In this document: positions 37,210 through 45,391 of the stretch, one piece after another
Layout: each line of letters opens with the position of its first letter
Position numbering within the stretch: the first letter of the stretch is position 1
NCBI RefSeq assembly: GCF_024662015.1
Contig: NZ_CP102480.1
Location: 2,514,501-2,578,500, forward strand
Length of the DNA: 64,000 nucleotides
Source of the DNA: Nisaea acidiphila
Lineage (GTDB): Bacteria; Pseudomonadota; Alphaproteobacteria; Thalassobaculales; Thalassobaculaceae
Direction of reading: 5' to 3'
Notes under the pieces: model-generated
What the model was told of the DNA's origin: nothing
Database searches by the model: none
What the model saw: only the letters and a program-made list of their open reading frames with translations
Translations under genes and position numbers: made by a program

Positions 37210-38400
37210 ATGAACCAGCAGAACCCTGTTTTCATCCCCGGTCCGACCAACGTGCCGGAAAGCCTGCGCAAGGCGGTGGACATGCCGACGATGGATCATC
37301 GGTCCGCCGCGTTCAGCGACATCCTTCACCCGGCATTGCAGGGCGTGAAGCAGGTTCTGAAGACGCGCGAGGCCGAGATGTTCCTGTTTCCGGCAAGCGG
37401 AACCGGCGGGTGGGAGGCCGCGATCACCAACACTCTGTCTCCCGGCGACAAGGTCCTCGCCGCGCGCAACGGCGTCTTCAGCCACCGCTGGATCGATCTC
37501 TGCCAGCGCCACGGTCTCGAGGTCGAGATCGTCGATACGCCCTGGGGCACGGGCATTCCGGCCGCCCGCTTCGCTGAGATCCTCGCCGCCGACGGCTCCC
37601 ACGGCATCAAGGCGGTGCTGGCGACGCACAACGAGACCGCGACGGGCGTCTGTTCCAGCATCGCGGCGGTTCGCGAGGCGCTCGACGCGAGCAGGCATCC
37701 GGCCCTGCTCCTGGTCGACGGCGTCAGCTCGATCGGCTCGATCGATTTCCGGATGGACGAGTGGGGCGTGGATGTCGCGGTCACCGGCTCGCAAAAGGGT
37801 TTCATGCTGCCGAGCGGCCTGGCGATCGCGGCGTTTTCCCCGCGGGCAAGGGCGGCCGTCGAAAGCGCCAAGCTGCCCCGGACGTTCTTCGATATCCGCG
37901 ACATGGCGGAGAGCTACGCCGGCAACGGTTACCCCTACACCCCGTCGGTCGGGCTGCTGAACGGTCTGAAATGCGCGACGGAGATGCTGCTGGCGGAGGG
38001 GCTCGACAATGTCTTCGCTCGCCATCGCCGGATCGCCGACGGGGTGCGTGCCGCGGTCGGTGCCTGGGGACTGGAGCTCTGCGCGAAATCGCCGGATCTC
38101 TATTCCGACACGGTCAGCGCCATCTGCACGCCGGAGGGCTTCGACGCAGGGCGGATCGTGAGCCACGCGGCAACGGTCTATGACGTCGCTTTCGGGGCCG
38201 GGCTCGGAGAGGTCGCCGGCAAGGTGTTCCGCATCGGGCATCTCGGCAGCCTGAGCGATGTCATGGCGCTCTCCGGAATTGCGACGGCGGAAATGTGCAT
38301 GGCCGATCTCGGGCTGGATGTCCGGCTTGGCTCCGGCGTTGCCGCGGCGCAGGACGTCTACCGCGCCGGTGCCGACCCCCAGCGCATGGCGGCGCAGTAA
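37210..38400 (+). CDS. bhcA: L-aspartate:glyoxylate aminotransferase (BhcA)
   Basis: 396 residues. Class V PLP aminotransferase: N-terminal FIPGPTNVPESLRKAVDMP, PASGTGGWEAAITN, LLVDGVSSIGSIDF, and the PLP lysine Lys196 in VTGSQKGFMLPSGLA. Transfers the amino group of aspartate to glyoxylate, giving oxaloacetate and glycine. Assigned as BhcA rather than serine-glyoxylate aminotransferase by its position in the complete bhcR-A-B-C-D locus. ATG at 37210 has GGAGG five bases upstream. bhcB follows 22 bp after the stop. Confidence 0.92.
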   Translation: MNQQNPVFIPGPTNVPESLRKAVDMPTMDHRSAAFSDILHPALQGVKQVLKTREAEMFLFPASGTGGWEAAITNTLSPGDKVLAARNGVFSHRWIDLCQRHGLEVEIVDTPWGTGIPAARFAEILAADGSHGIKAVLATHNETATGVCSSIAAVREALDASRHPALLLVDGVSSIGSIDFRMDEWGVDVAVTGSQKGFMLPSGLAIAAFSPRARAAVESAKLPRTFFDIRDMAESYAGNGYPYTPSVGLLNGLKCATEMLLAEGLDNVFARHRRIADGVRAAVGAWGLELCAKSPDLYSDTVSAICTPEGFDAGRIVSHAATVYDVAFGAGLGEVAGKVFRIGHLGSLSDVMALSGIATAEMCMADLGLDVRLGSGVAAAQDVYRAGADPQRMAAQ

Positions 38401-38422
38401 GATGCGGGCCATGGAGACGGAG

Positions 38423-39376
38423 ATGTACATCCCGGATCTGGACGACATGCTCGCGACGCATGCGCGGATCCGGCCCCATATCAACAGGACGCCGGTCTTC
38501 AGCTCGCGCATGCTCGACGAGATGAGCGGCGCGCAGCTGTTCTTCAAATGCGAGAACCTGCAGAAGGCGGGCGCCTTCAAGGCGCGCGGCGCGTCAAATG
38601 CCGTGTTCGGTCTGACTGATGCCCAGGCCGCCAGAGGCGTGGCGACGCATTCCTCGGGCAATCACGGCACCTGCCTCAGCTACGCCGCCGGCCGGCGGGG
38701 CATTCCCTGCACGGTGGTGATGCCGCGGACCGCGCCGCAGGCCAAGAAGGATGCCGTGATTGGCTATGGCGGGCGCGTCGTCGAATGCGAGCCCTCCACC
38801 TCGTCGCGGGAGGCGGTCTTCGCCGAGGTGGTCGCGGAGACCGGACAGGAATTCGTGCATCCCTACAACGATCATCGCGTGATCGCCGGGCAGGGCACCT
38901 GCTCGAAGGAGCTGCTGGAGCAGGTCGAGGGGCTGGACGCGGTTATCGCGCCCATCGGCGGCGGCGGGATGGTCTCCGGCACCTGCCTCACGCTCTCCAA
39001 TCTCGCGCCGAAGGTGGAGATCTACGCGGCGGAACCGGAGCAGGCGGACGACGCCTATCGCAGTTTCAAGGCCGGGCACATCATCGCCGACGACGCTCCC
39101 GAAACCGTGGCGGACGGGCTCAAGGTGCCGCTGAAGGAGCTGACCTGGCATTTCGTCAGCACCTGCGTGACCGACATCCTGACCGCCTCGGAACAGGAAA
39201 TCGTGGATGCCATGAAGCTCATCTGGAAGCGGATGAAGCTGGTCATGGAACCCTCGAGCGCGGTGCCGCTCGCGACCATCCTCAAGAATCCGGACGTCTT
39301 CGCCGGCAAGAGGGTCGGAGTCGTGATTACCGGCGGCAATGTCGATCTGGACAGGCTGCCCTGGATGAACACCTGA
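38423..39376 (+). CDS. bhcB: beta-hydroxyaspartate dehydratase (BhcB)
   Basis: 317 residues of the serine/threonine dehydratase PLP fold II family. PLP lysine Lys53 in KAGAFKARGASNA, the substrate loop SSGNHGTCLSYAA, the glycine-rich phosphate loop IGGGGMVSG, and the C-terminal TGGNVDLDRLPWMN. Removes water from beta-hydroxyaspartate to give iminosuccinate. ATG at 38423 (MYIPDLDDML) is preferred because GGAG lies six bases upstream; ATGs at 38402 and 38411 are possible. Between bhcA and bhcC, 15 bp before the latter. Confidence 0.92.
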   Translation: MYIPDLDDMLATHARIRPHINRTPVFSSRMLDEMSGAQLFFKCENLQKAGAFKARGASNAVFGLTDAQAARGVATHSSGNHGTCLSYAAGRRGIPCTVVMPRTAPQAKKDAVIGYGGRVVECEPSTSSREAVFAEVVAETGQEFVHPYNDHRVIAGQGTCSKELLEQVEGLDAVIAPIGGGGMVSGTCLTLSNLAPKVEIYAAEPEQADDAYRSFKAGHIIADDAPETVADGLKVPLKELTWHFVSTCVTDILTASEQEIVDAMKLIWKRMKLVMEPSSAVPLATILKNPDVFAGKRVGVVITGGNVDLDRLPWMNT

Positions 39377-39391
39377 CGGGAGGAACGCCCC

Positions 39392-40555
39392 ATGAACATG
39401 GAATCGAAATTCGCCAATCTGGAAGTCGGCTACGACGTTCCGGCGGTGCCGGGAATGGACGCGGCGGACATCCAGACCCCGTGCCTCGTCCTCGACATGG
39501 ACGCGCTTGAGCGCAACATCAAAAAGATGGGGGATTACGCGAAGGCCCACGGCATGCGGCATCGCGTTCACGGCAAGATGCACAAGTCGGTCGATGTCGC
39601 CAAACTCCAGGAGAAGCTCGGTGGAGCCGTCGGCGTCTGCTGCCAGAAGGTGTCCGAGGCGGAGGTTTTCGCCCGCGGCGGGATCAAGGATGTTCTGGTT
39701 TCGAACCAGGTGCGCGATCCGGCCAAGATCGACCGTCTGGCGAAGCTGCCGGGTTACGGCGCGCGGACCATCGTCTGCGTCGACGACATCGCCAATGTCG
39801 CCGATCTTTCCGAAGCGGCGGTCCGTCACGGAAACCAGCTCGAATGCTTCGTCGAGATCGATTGCGGCGCCGGCCGATGCGGCGTCGTGACCAGTGGGGA
39901 CGTGGTCCGGATCGCCAAGGCGATCGACGCGGCGCCGAATCTGAAATTCACCGGCATTCAGGCCTATCAGGGCGCGATGCAGCACCTCGACAGCTACGCG
40001 GCCCGCAAGGAAAAGCTCGATGCCGCGATCGCCATGGTCAAGGACGCGGTCGACGCGCTCAAAGCCGAAGGGCTGGAGCCCGAACTGGTCTCCGGCGGCG
40101 GCACCGGGTCCTACTATTTCGAGAGCAATTCCGGCGTCTATAACGAACTGCAATGCGGCTCCTACGCCTTCATGGATGCCGATTACGGCCGCATCCTGGA
40201 CGAACAAGGCAAGCGGATCGACCAGGGCGAATGGGAGAACGCGCTCTTCATCCTGACCAGCGTGATGAGCCACGCCAAACCGGGGATCGCCGTTTGCGAC
40301 GCGGGCCTGAAAGCCCAGTCCGTCGATAGCGGCCTGCCTTTCGTGTTCGGCCGCGACGACGTCAAATACATCAAGTGCTCGGACGAGCACGGCGTGATCG
40401 AGGACCCGGACGGCAAGCTCAGCGTGAACGAGAAGCTCCGTCTCGTACCCGGTCACTGCGATCCGACCTGCAATGTGCATGACTGGTATGTCGGCGTGCG
40501 CGACGGCAAGGTCGAAGTGGTCTGGCCGGTTTCGGCGCGCGGCAAGGCCTATTAA
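39392..40555 (+). CDS. bhcC: beta-hydroxyaspartate aldolase (BhcC)
   Basis: 387 residues of the D-threonine-aldolase-like family: alanine-racemase-type barrel with PLP lysine Lys62 in RVHGKMHKS, and the C-terminal beta domain carrying the metal ligands His355 and Asp357 (PGHCDPTCN). ECFVEIDCGAGRCGV and VSGGGTGSYYF are typical phosphate-binding and core segments. Condenses glyoxylate and glycine to beta-hydroxyaspartate, the carbon-joining step of the cycle. GGGAGG precedes the ATG. A terminator-like hairpin follows before bhcD. Confidence 0.93.
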   Translation: MNMESKFANLEVGYDVPAVPGMDAADIQTPCLVLDMDALERNIKKMGDYAKAHGMRHRVHGKMHKSVDVAKLQEKLGGAVGVCCQKVSEAEVFARGGIKDVLVSNQVRDPAKIDRLAKLPGYGARTIVCVDDIANVADLSEAAVRHGNQLECFVEIDCGAGRCGVVTSGDVVRIAKAIDAAPNLKFTGIQAYQGAMQHLDSYAARKEKLDAAIAMVKDAVDALKAEGLEPELVSGGGTGSYYFESNSGVYNELQCGSYAFMDADYGRILDEQGKRIDQGEWENALFILTSVMSHAKPGIAVCDAGLKAQSVDSGLPFVFGRDDVKYIKCSDEHGVIEDPDGKLSVNEKLRLVPGHCDPTCNVHDWYVGVRDGKVEVVWPVSARGKAY

Positions 40556-40573
40556 GGTTAGCTCCCACTGAAC

Positions 40574-40600
40574 GCCCCGCCCTCGGCGGGGCTCTTTTCT
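40574..40600 (+). terminator. intrinsic terminator between bhcC and bhcD
   Basis: GCCCCGCC (40574-40581) pairs perfectly with GGCGGGGC (40585-40592), loop CTC, followed by TCTTTTCT. It begins 19 nt after the bhcC stop. Confidence 0.75.
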
Positions 40601-40621
40601 TCAATTGTCTGGTCTGTCCCG

Positions 40622-41587
40622 ATGTATCTGGTTCCCGAACGCGCGATTGCGGAGCTTATCTCTGCCCGCGACTGCTTCACCGCCGTCGAGCAGGTCTTCG
40701 CCTCGATGGCCCGGCGCAGCGCCTATAATTTTCCGGTGATACGGGAGGCGATCGGTCACCGGGACGCGCTTTACGGCTTCAAGTCCGGCTTCGACAGGGA
40801 CAGCCTCGCGCTCGGCCTGAAATCCGGCGGCTACTGGCCGCACAATCACGAGCGGGGCCTGATCAATCACCAGTCGACGATCTTCCTGTTCGATGCCGAT
40901 ACGGGAAAATGCAAGGCGGTGGTGGGCGCGAACCTGATCACGGCCCTGCGAACGGCCGCTGCCGCCGCGGTTTCGGTCGCGCATCTGGCGCGTAAGGACG
41001 CGCGGACGCTCGGGATCGTCGGGGCGGGACATCAGGCGGGTTTCCAGCTCCGGGCGGTTCTGGAGCAGCGGCCCTTCGGAAAGGTGGTCGCCTGGAACCG
41101 GACGCCCGATAAGCTCGCCGCGCTCGAAAAGATCGCGGTCGATCGCGGCCTGGAGTTCCAAGCGGTCTCCCTTGAGGAATTGGGGGCGCAGTCCGACGTC
41201 ATCGTAACCATCACGTCGAGTTTCGCGCCCGTCCTCGAGAATGCGGTCGTGAAAGACGGGACGCATGTCGTCTGCATGGGAACCGACACGAAAGGCAAAC
41301 AGGAAGTGTCCGCGGATCTCGTCGCGCGTGCGGCCACCTTCACGGACGAGGTCGCGCAAGCAGTCACGATCGGCGAATGCCAGCACGCGCTCGCGCTCGG
41401 AGCAAAGACGGAAGCGGAAATCATCGAGATCGGTGCCGTCATCAACGGAACCCATCCGGGACGGACATCGGAACGCGAGGTCACCCTGTTCGACGGCACC
41501 GGGGTCGGATTGCAGGACCTGGCGGTGGCGGAAGTCGTCCTGCGGAGCGCCATCGAAAAGGGCGCCGCGACCGAAGTCGAGATGTAG
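40622..41587 (+). CDS. bhcD: iminosuccinate reductase (BhcD)
   Basis: 321 residues of the ornithine cyclodeaminase/mu-crystallin family. Family lysine Lys67 in LALGLKSGG, Arg110 in LITALRTAAAAA, and the Rossmann motif GIVGAGHQAG (131-140). Reduces iminosuccinate to L-aspartate with NADH and closes the cycle. Assignment over other family members rests on the complete bhc locus. The ATG at 40622 has no visible Shine-Dalgarno sequence, and a terminator separates the gene from bhcC, so it may be expressed at a different level. Confidence 0.9.
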   Translation: MYLVPERAIAELISARDCFTAVEQVFASMARRSAYNFPVIREAIGHRDALYGFKSGFDRDSLALGLKSGGYWPHNHERGLINHQSTIFLFDADTGKCKAVVGANLITALRTAAAAAVSVAHLARKDARTLGIVGAGHQAGFQLRAVLEQRPFGKVVAWNRTPDKLAALEKIAVDRGLEFQAVSLEELGAQSDVIVTITSSFAPVLENAVVKDGTHVVCMGTDTKGKQEVSADLVARAATFTDEVAQAVTIGECQHALALGAKTEAEIIEIGAVINGTHPGRTSEREVTLFDGTGVGLQDLAVAEVVLRSAIEKGAATEVEM

Positions 41588-41688
41588 CTGCCGGCTCCGG
41601 CGGCAAACCGAAAACTGCCGGGTTTCCCGCTTTTACGCTTTCAGACGCCGAATGCCGTCCTTTGCAGGCGTCGTTTCGCCGTTCGTCG

Positions 41689-42063
41689 TCATTTAGCGCT
41701 TTCCTGTTGTTTGCGCGCCGCTTCGTCGCGCTCTTCGACCCGGGTGATCTCGTGGTCGAGGAAATAGGCGAGTGCCGTCCTGATCGCGACGATGGCCCCC
41801 AGGATGCCGATCTCTTCCAGGGTACGGCGATAGATCGAGTGCAGGACGTCCGAGACGATCAGCGCTTCCAGGCCGGCCAGAAGCCAGCGTCCGAGCGTGA
41901 TCCGGAACGTGATGAGGAATGATCCGGACAGCCGTTCGGCCCAGCTCCCTTCGGACCAGAAACACTCGCGCAGCGCGAGAATCGTAGCCATCACGATTCC
42001 GGCGAGCAGCAGGCAGACCGCGACGAAATCGATGACTTCTGCGGCAAGTTCCAGAATTTCCAC
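41689..42063 (-). CDS. DUF1622 membrane protein
   Basis: 124 residues with three probable membrane segments: about 10-30 (VIDFVAVCLLLAGIVMATI), 55-75 (ITLGRWLLAGLEALIVSDVL) and 85-105 (IGILGAIVAIRTALAYFL). FRITLGRWLLAGLEALIVSD and the end HEITRVEERDEA fit DUF1622, a family of unknown function. Start is a GTG. Convergent with bhcD and divergent from the second aminotransferase; not obviously part of either pathway. Confidence 0.8.
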   Translation of the reverse strand: MEILELAAEVIDFVAVCLLLAGIVMATILALRECFWSEGSWAERLSGSFLITFRITLGRWLLAGLEALIVSDVLHSIYRRTLEEIGILGAIVAIRTALAYFLDHEITRVEERDEAARKQQESAK

Positions 42064-42249
42064 TGAGTAACACCCGTTCCGGGAAAATCAATCGCCTTTC
42101 GGTCAATGGATCGTATCGCTGTATGACAGTGGTTCAACGTTAATTTATGTCCGGTGTCGTCGGTGCGATTGCTCTATTGCGTTGCCGGCTCCGCGCTGCT
42201 TCCATGGGCCTGCCTCCCGTTCGGGGAGTTCCATTTCAAGAGCACAGCC

Positions 42250-43416
42250 ATGTCCGTTTCCAATTCAGGGGCCTCGCTGCCCTACCGTCTCCGCCTGCCC
42301 GGTCCGACCGCGGTTCCGGGCCGTGTCCTCCAGGCCGCCGCGCGGCCGATGGTGGCGCATCGGGGCCCCGAATTTCTCGCCCGCTTCAAATCGATCCAGC
42401 AGAGGCTGCAGCCGATCATCGGACGTGGCGGCGTTCCGCCGTTCCTCTTCGCCTCGACCGGGATCGGGGCAATGGAATCGGCGATGGTGAATGTCGCGGG
42501 GCCGGGTAAGCGGGTGCTGATCACGACCAACGGACAGTGGGGCCCGGTGTTCCGGCGGCTGGCCGAGGGGATCGGGGCCGAGGCGGACGAGGTGATCTCG
42601 CCGCTCGGCGCGCCGGTGGATCTCGACGGCGTGCGCAAGGCGCTCGCCGAAAAGGACTATGCGGCGGTCTTCACGGTGCATAGCGAGAGCTCGACCGGGG
42701 CGCTGACGGATCTGGAGGCGCTCGGCGCGATCGTCGCGGAAAGCGATGCCGTGCTCTGCTGCGACAGCGTGAGCGGGCTCGCCGGCACCGAGATGAAGGC
42801 GGATGCGTGGGGCGTCGACGTGGTGGTCTCGGCCTCGCAGAAATGCCTGATGTGTCCGCCGGGGATCGGCATCGCCAGCATCAGCGAGAAGGCCTGGGGG
42901 GTGATCGACCGCGACGACCGCGGGCCGCGCGGCTATTTCGATTATCGCAAGTTCCGGCCGATGGCGGAGAAGGGCGAGCCGACCTATACCGCGCCGGTCG
43001 CGATGCTGAACGCACTCGGCGAGGCGCTGGCGATGATCGGCGAGACCGGTCTCGCGAAGACGCTGGCCCGGCACAAACGGCACAATCGCGCCCTCACCGC
43101 CGGCCTCGAAGCGCTCGGCTTCTCCGTCTTCCCGACGGCAACACCGAGTCCGACGCTTGTCGTGGTGCGGACGCCGGAGGGGATATCGGCGCCGACGCTG
43201 ATCGACCATCTGCTCAAGCGTTACAATTGCGTCGTCGCGGGCAGCCGCTTCGAGGAGCTTAAGGACCGGCTGGTGCGGATCGGCACGATGGGCTGGGTCG
43301 GCGACGAGGATATCCGGACCGATCTCGGGCAGATCGCGGCGGCGCTCCGGGATCTCGGCGGCGCGGCGGACGACAAGGACGCCCTCGCGGCGGCCGACGC
43401 GGCGCTCGCCGCTTAA
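42250..43416 (+). CDS. class V aminotransferase of unknown substrate
   Basis: 388 residues. Alanine/serine-glyoxylate aminotransferase-like: RLPGPTAVPGRVLQAAARP, FLFASTGIGAMESAMVN, CCDSVSGLAGTEMKADAWG (each within the limit) and PLP lysine Lys198 in SASQKCLMCPPGIG. It is a distinct second member besides bhcA, not a close copy. The gene lies 25 bp before an arylmalonate-decarboxylase-like gene and the two look like one transcript, so the product or substrate is probably shared. Possible roles: glyoxylate or another 2-oxo acid amination/deamination. Ala-rich C-terminal tail (DDKDALAAADAALAA). Start ATG at 42250; the open frame upstream (from 42154) is not conserved-looking. Confidence 0.82.
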   Translation: MSVSNSGASLPYRLRLPGPTAVPGRVLQAAARPMVAHRGPEFLARFKSIQQRLQPIIGRGGVPPFLFASTGIGAMESAMVNVAGPGKRVLITTNGQWGPVFRRLAEGIGAEADEVISPLGAPVDLDGVRKALAEKDYAAVFTVHSESSTGALTDLEALGAIVAESDAVLCCDSVSGLAGTEMKADAWGVDVVVSASQKCLMCPPGIGIASISEKAWGVIDRDDRGPRGYFDYRKFRPMAEKGEPTYTAPVAMLNALGEALAMIGETGLAKTLARHKRHNRALTAGLEALGFSVFPTATPSPTLVVVRTPEGISAPTLIDHLLKRYNCVVAGSRFEELKDRLVRIGTMGWVGDEDIRTDLGQIAAALRDLGGAADDKDALAAADAALAA

Positions 43417-43440
43417 AAAAACGACTGGGGGAGACGGCAG

Positions 43441-44229
43441 GTGACGCAGCGGGACAATTGGGGCTGGAAGGCCCGCTTCGGCATGTTCATCGTCTCCAGC
43501 GAAGCCGTTCCGGAAGCGGAATGGTGGGCCATGGCTCCGGAAGGCATCTCCGTCCACGCGGCGCGGGTCACGGCCTCCGCGCCCTGGGTGGCGTGGGACG
43601 CGGAGCGGCGCCGGGTGACGCTCGCGGACGATCTCAAGCGCGGGGCAGAGCAGTTCGCGGCGATGCGGCTCTCCGCCGTGGTGCTCGGCCATAGCTCCTC
43701 CAGCCTAGTCGGCGGCGCGGGATGGGATGAGGCGGTGATCGAACGTCTCTCGGAAATCCTCGGTCCCGAAATCTCGGTCAGCACGAACGGGCTCGATTGC
43801 CTCGCGGCCCTCGGGGCGTCCGGCGTGACGCGCCCGTTTCTTGTCTTCCCGCCCTGGTTCAACGACGCGACCCTGGAGAAGGGCCTCGCCTGGTTCGGCG
43901 CGCACGGCGTCACGCGGGCAGGCCACATGCGGCACGATCCGGGGCCCGGCTGGCGCGAGGTGCCGTTCGCGGAGATGTATCCGGAGGGTCTCGGCTTCGA
44001 ACAGCAGATCGAGCCGCTCTATGCCGCGATCCGGACCGCCTGCCCGGCGGAGGCGGACGGCGTGCTCATCCTTGGCACGGGTTTCCGCTGCGTCGGGATC
44101 ATCGATGCGCTGGAGCGGGATCTGGCGCGCCCGGCAATCACCGCCAATCAGGCCAGCCTCTGGCAGTGTCTCAGGCTTGCGGGGATTCGGCCGGAGATCG
44201 ATGGATACGGTAGCCTTTTCGCCCGGTGA
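43441..44229 (+). CDS. arylmalonate decarboxylase / maleate isomerase-like protein (Asp/Glu racemase superfamily)
   Basis: 262 residues. N-terminal WKARFGMFIVSSEAVPEAEW and the SSSSLVGGAGWDEAV region align by character with maleate cis-trans isomerases and arylmalonate decarboxylases. The first catalytic Cys of isomerases and racemases is replaced by a Ser run (85-88), while the second is kept as Cys217 in GTGFRCVGIIDALE. One Cys plus a hydroxyl-rich oxyanion pocket is the arylmalonate decarboxylase pattern. Cys120 (TNGLDCLAAL) lies in a region not usually catalytic. GTG start with GGGGAG upstream. Probably makes or uses a product of the aminotransferase 25 bp upstream. Confidence 0.75.
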   Translation: MTQRDNWGWKARFGMFIVSSEAVPEAEWWAMAPEGISVHAARVTASAPWVAWDAERRRVTLADDLKRGAEQFAAMRLSAVVLGHSSSSLVGGAGWDEAVIERLSEILGPEISVSTNGLDCLAALGASGVTRPFLVFPPWFNDATLEKGLAWFGAHGVTRAGHMRHDPGPGWREVPFAEMYPEGLGFEQQIEPLYAAIRTACPAEADGVLILGTGFRCVGIIDALERDLARPAITANQASLWQCLRLAGIRPEIDGYGSLFAR

Positions 44230-44254
44230 CTGTTACAGCTCCGGCTGTCGTGGC

Positions 44255-44791
44255 ATGATTGACGCCGTTGCGGCCGACCTCCGCGCCGGTTCGGCCGAGA
44301 CGGACTCTCTGGCGGCGGGCGCAGGTGTGAGCTGGGAATACGAAACCTTTACGACGAGTGACGATCCGGCGATCAGCCGGTTCATGCAACTTTGGGAGGA
44401 CCGCCGCCGCCCAGACCAGTCCATTCCATCGCGGCAGGCTTTCGAGATCGAGGACTTGATGGAATGGCTCGGTCATATCCTGATCCTCGACGTAATCGAT
44501 GGCGGCGCCGATTTTCACTACCGGCTGGTTGGTACCGAAATCGCGACCGCGTTGGGACGTGACTATTCCGGGCGCAGGATGTCCGAATGTACCTTCGGCG
44601 TGTCGGCCGCAGATGTGATTGGAGAGTTCGGCGAGGTGGTAGCGGCCCGGCGGCCGCTGGTGCGGCGGGGTCATATCACCTGGGCTCCGGACAAGAGCTG
44701 GCGGACCTTCCGCTCTGTCCACGCCCCGCTCGCCACCGATGGGGAGACCGTCGACAAGACGATGGGAGTCCTGCTTATCGGGGATCTCTGA
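44255..44791 (+). CDS. PAS_5 domain protein
   Basis: 178 residues. After about 40 variable residues the protein matches the alphaproteobacterial PAS_5 type: FMQLWEDRRRPDQSIPSRQ, MEWLGHILILDVIDGG, FHYRLVGTEIATALGRDYSG, and a late FRSVHAPLATDG strand. No output domain. Such proteins are thought to sense small ligands; the partner is unknown. The ATG at 44255 was chosen because earlier in-frame sequence overlaps the preceding gene. 25 bp after the decarboxylase-like gene, so possibly in the same transcript. Confidence 0.8.
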   Translation: MIDAVAADLRAGSAETDSLAAGAGVSWEYETFTTSDDPAISRFMQLWEDRRRPDQSIPSRQAFEIEDLMEWLGHILILDVIDGGADFHYRLVGTEIATALGRDYSGRRMSECTFGVSAADVIGEFGEVVAARRPLVRRGHITWAPDKSWRTFRSVHAPLATDGETVDKTMGVLLIGDL

Positions 44792-44929
44792 CAGGCGCCG
44801 CCCGGCGGGGCACCAGCGAGTGTTCCCGAACTCGCCGGAAGATGCGCCCCATGGTCCGCTTCTTGCTTTTCCGTCTCTCCGTGCCCGGTGTAAGCCCGGG
44901 CCGATCCAGAAAGGTGAGAACGGGACAGT

Positions 44930-45382
44930 ATGTCGATCGTGTTCAATGCGGACTATCCGGGTTCCGGCTTTGTTGCACCCGCCCGGAGCGTGCAATGGAA
45001 TATGGGATTTGCACCTGGCGAGGGCGCGGCGGGGATCGTCGAGCGGCAGCTCGCCGGCGCGCGTCCGGCCCGCCGTGCGACCGATCGGGACGGCGCCGAT
45101 GCCGCTCCCCAAACGCCGGCGGAGATGGCCGGTGCGCCGGACACGCAGGAGGCGATCCGCAGGCTATTGGCAGTCTATGGGGAGGATGAGGCCCGCGACC
45201 ATTTCGGGGTACGGAGTGTGGAGTCGCGGGATCCGATCGCCAGCTACGATATCGCACTGATCGACCCGGCGCGCGAGTCCGCCGGGAAACTTGAAGGCGG
45301 AACCGCCCTCTCCGCATTCGAGTCCGTGCCGGCTCACGCTCAAACGGCGATCATGAGCGCGGAGGATTTCCTGCTTCTCTGA
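44930..45382 (+). CDS. hypothetical protein
   Basis: 150 residues, soluble, low-complexity middle (GARPARRATDRDGADAAP). No signal peptide, membrane helix or recognised family. The ATG at 44930 has only a weak AAGGTGAG farther upstream. Codon use fits a real gene, and it fills the space between the PAS_5 gene and the convergent cyclopropane synthase; still, evidence is limited. Confidence 0.5.
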   Translation: MSIVFNADYPGSGFVAPARSVQWNMGFAPGEGAAGIVERQLAGARPARRATDRDGADAAPQTPAEMAGAPDTQEAIRRLLAVYGEDEARDHFGVRSVESRDPIASYDIALIDPARESAGKLEGGTALSAFESVPAHAQTAIMSAEDFLLL

Positions 45383-45391
45383 GGCGGAAAA

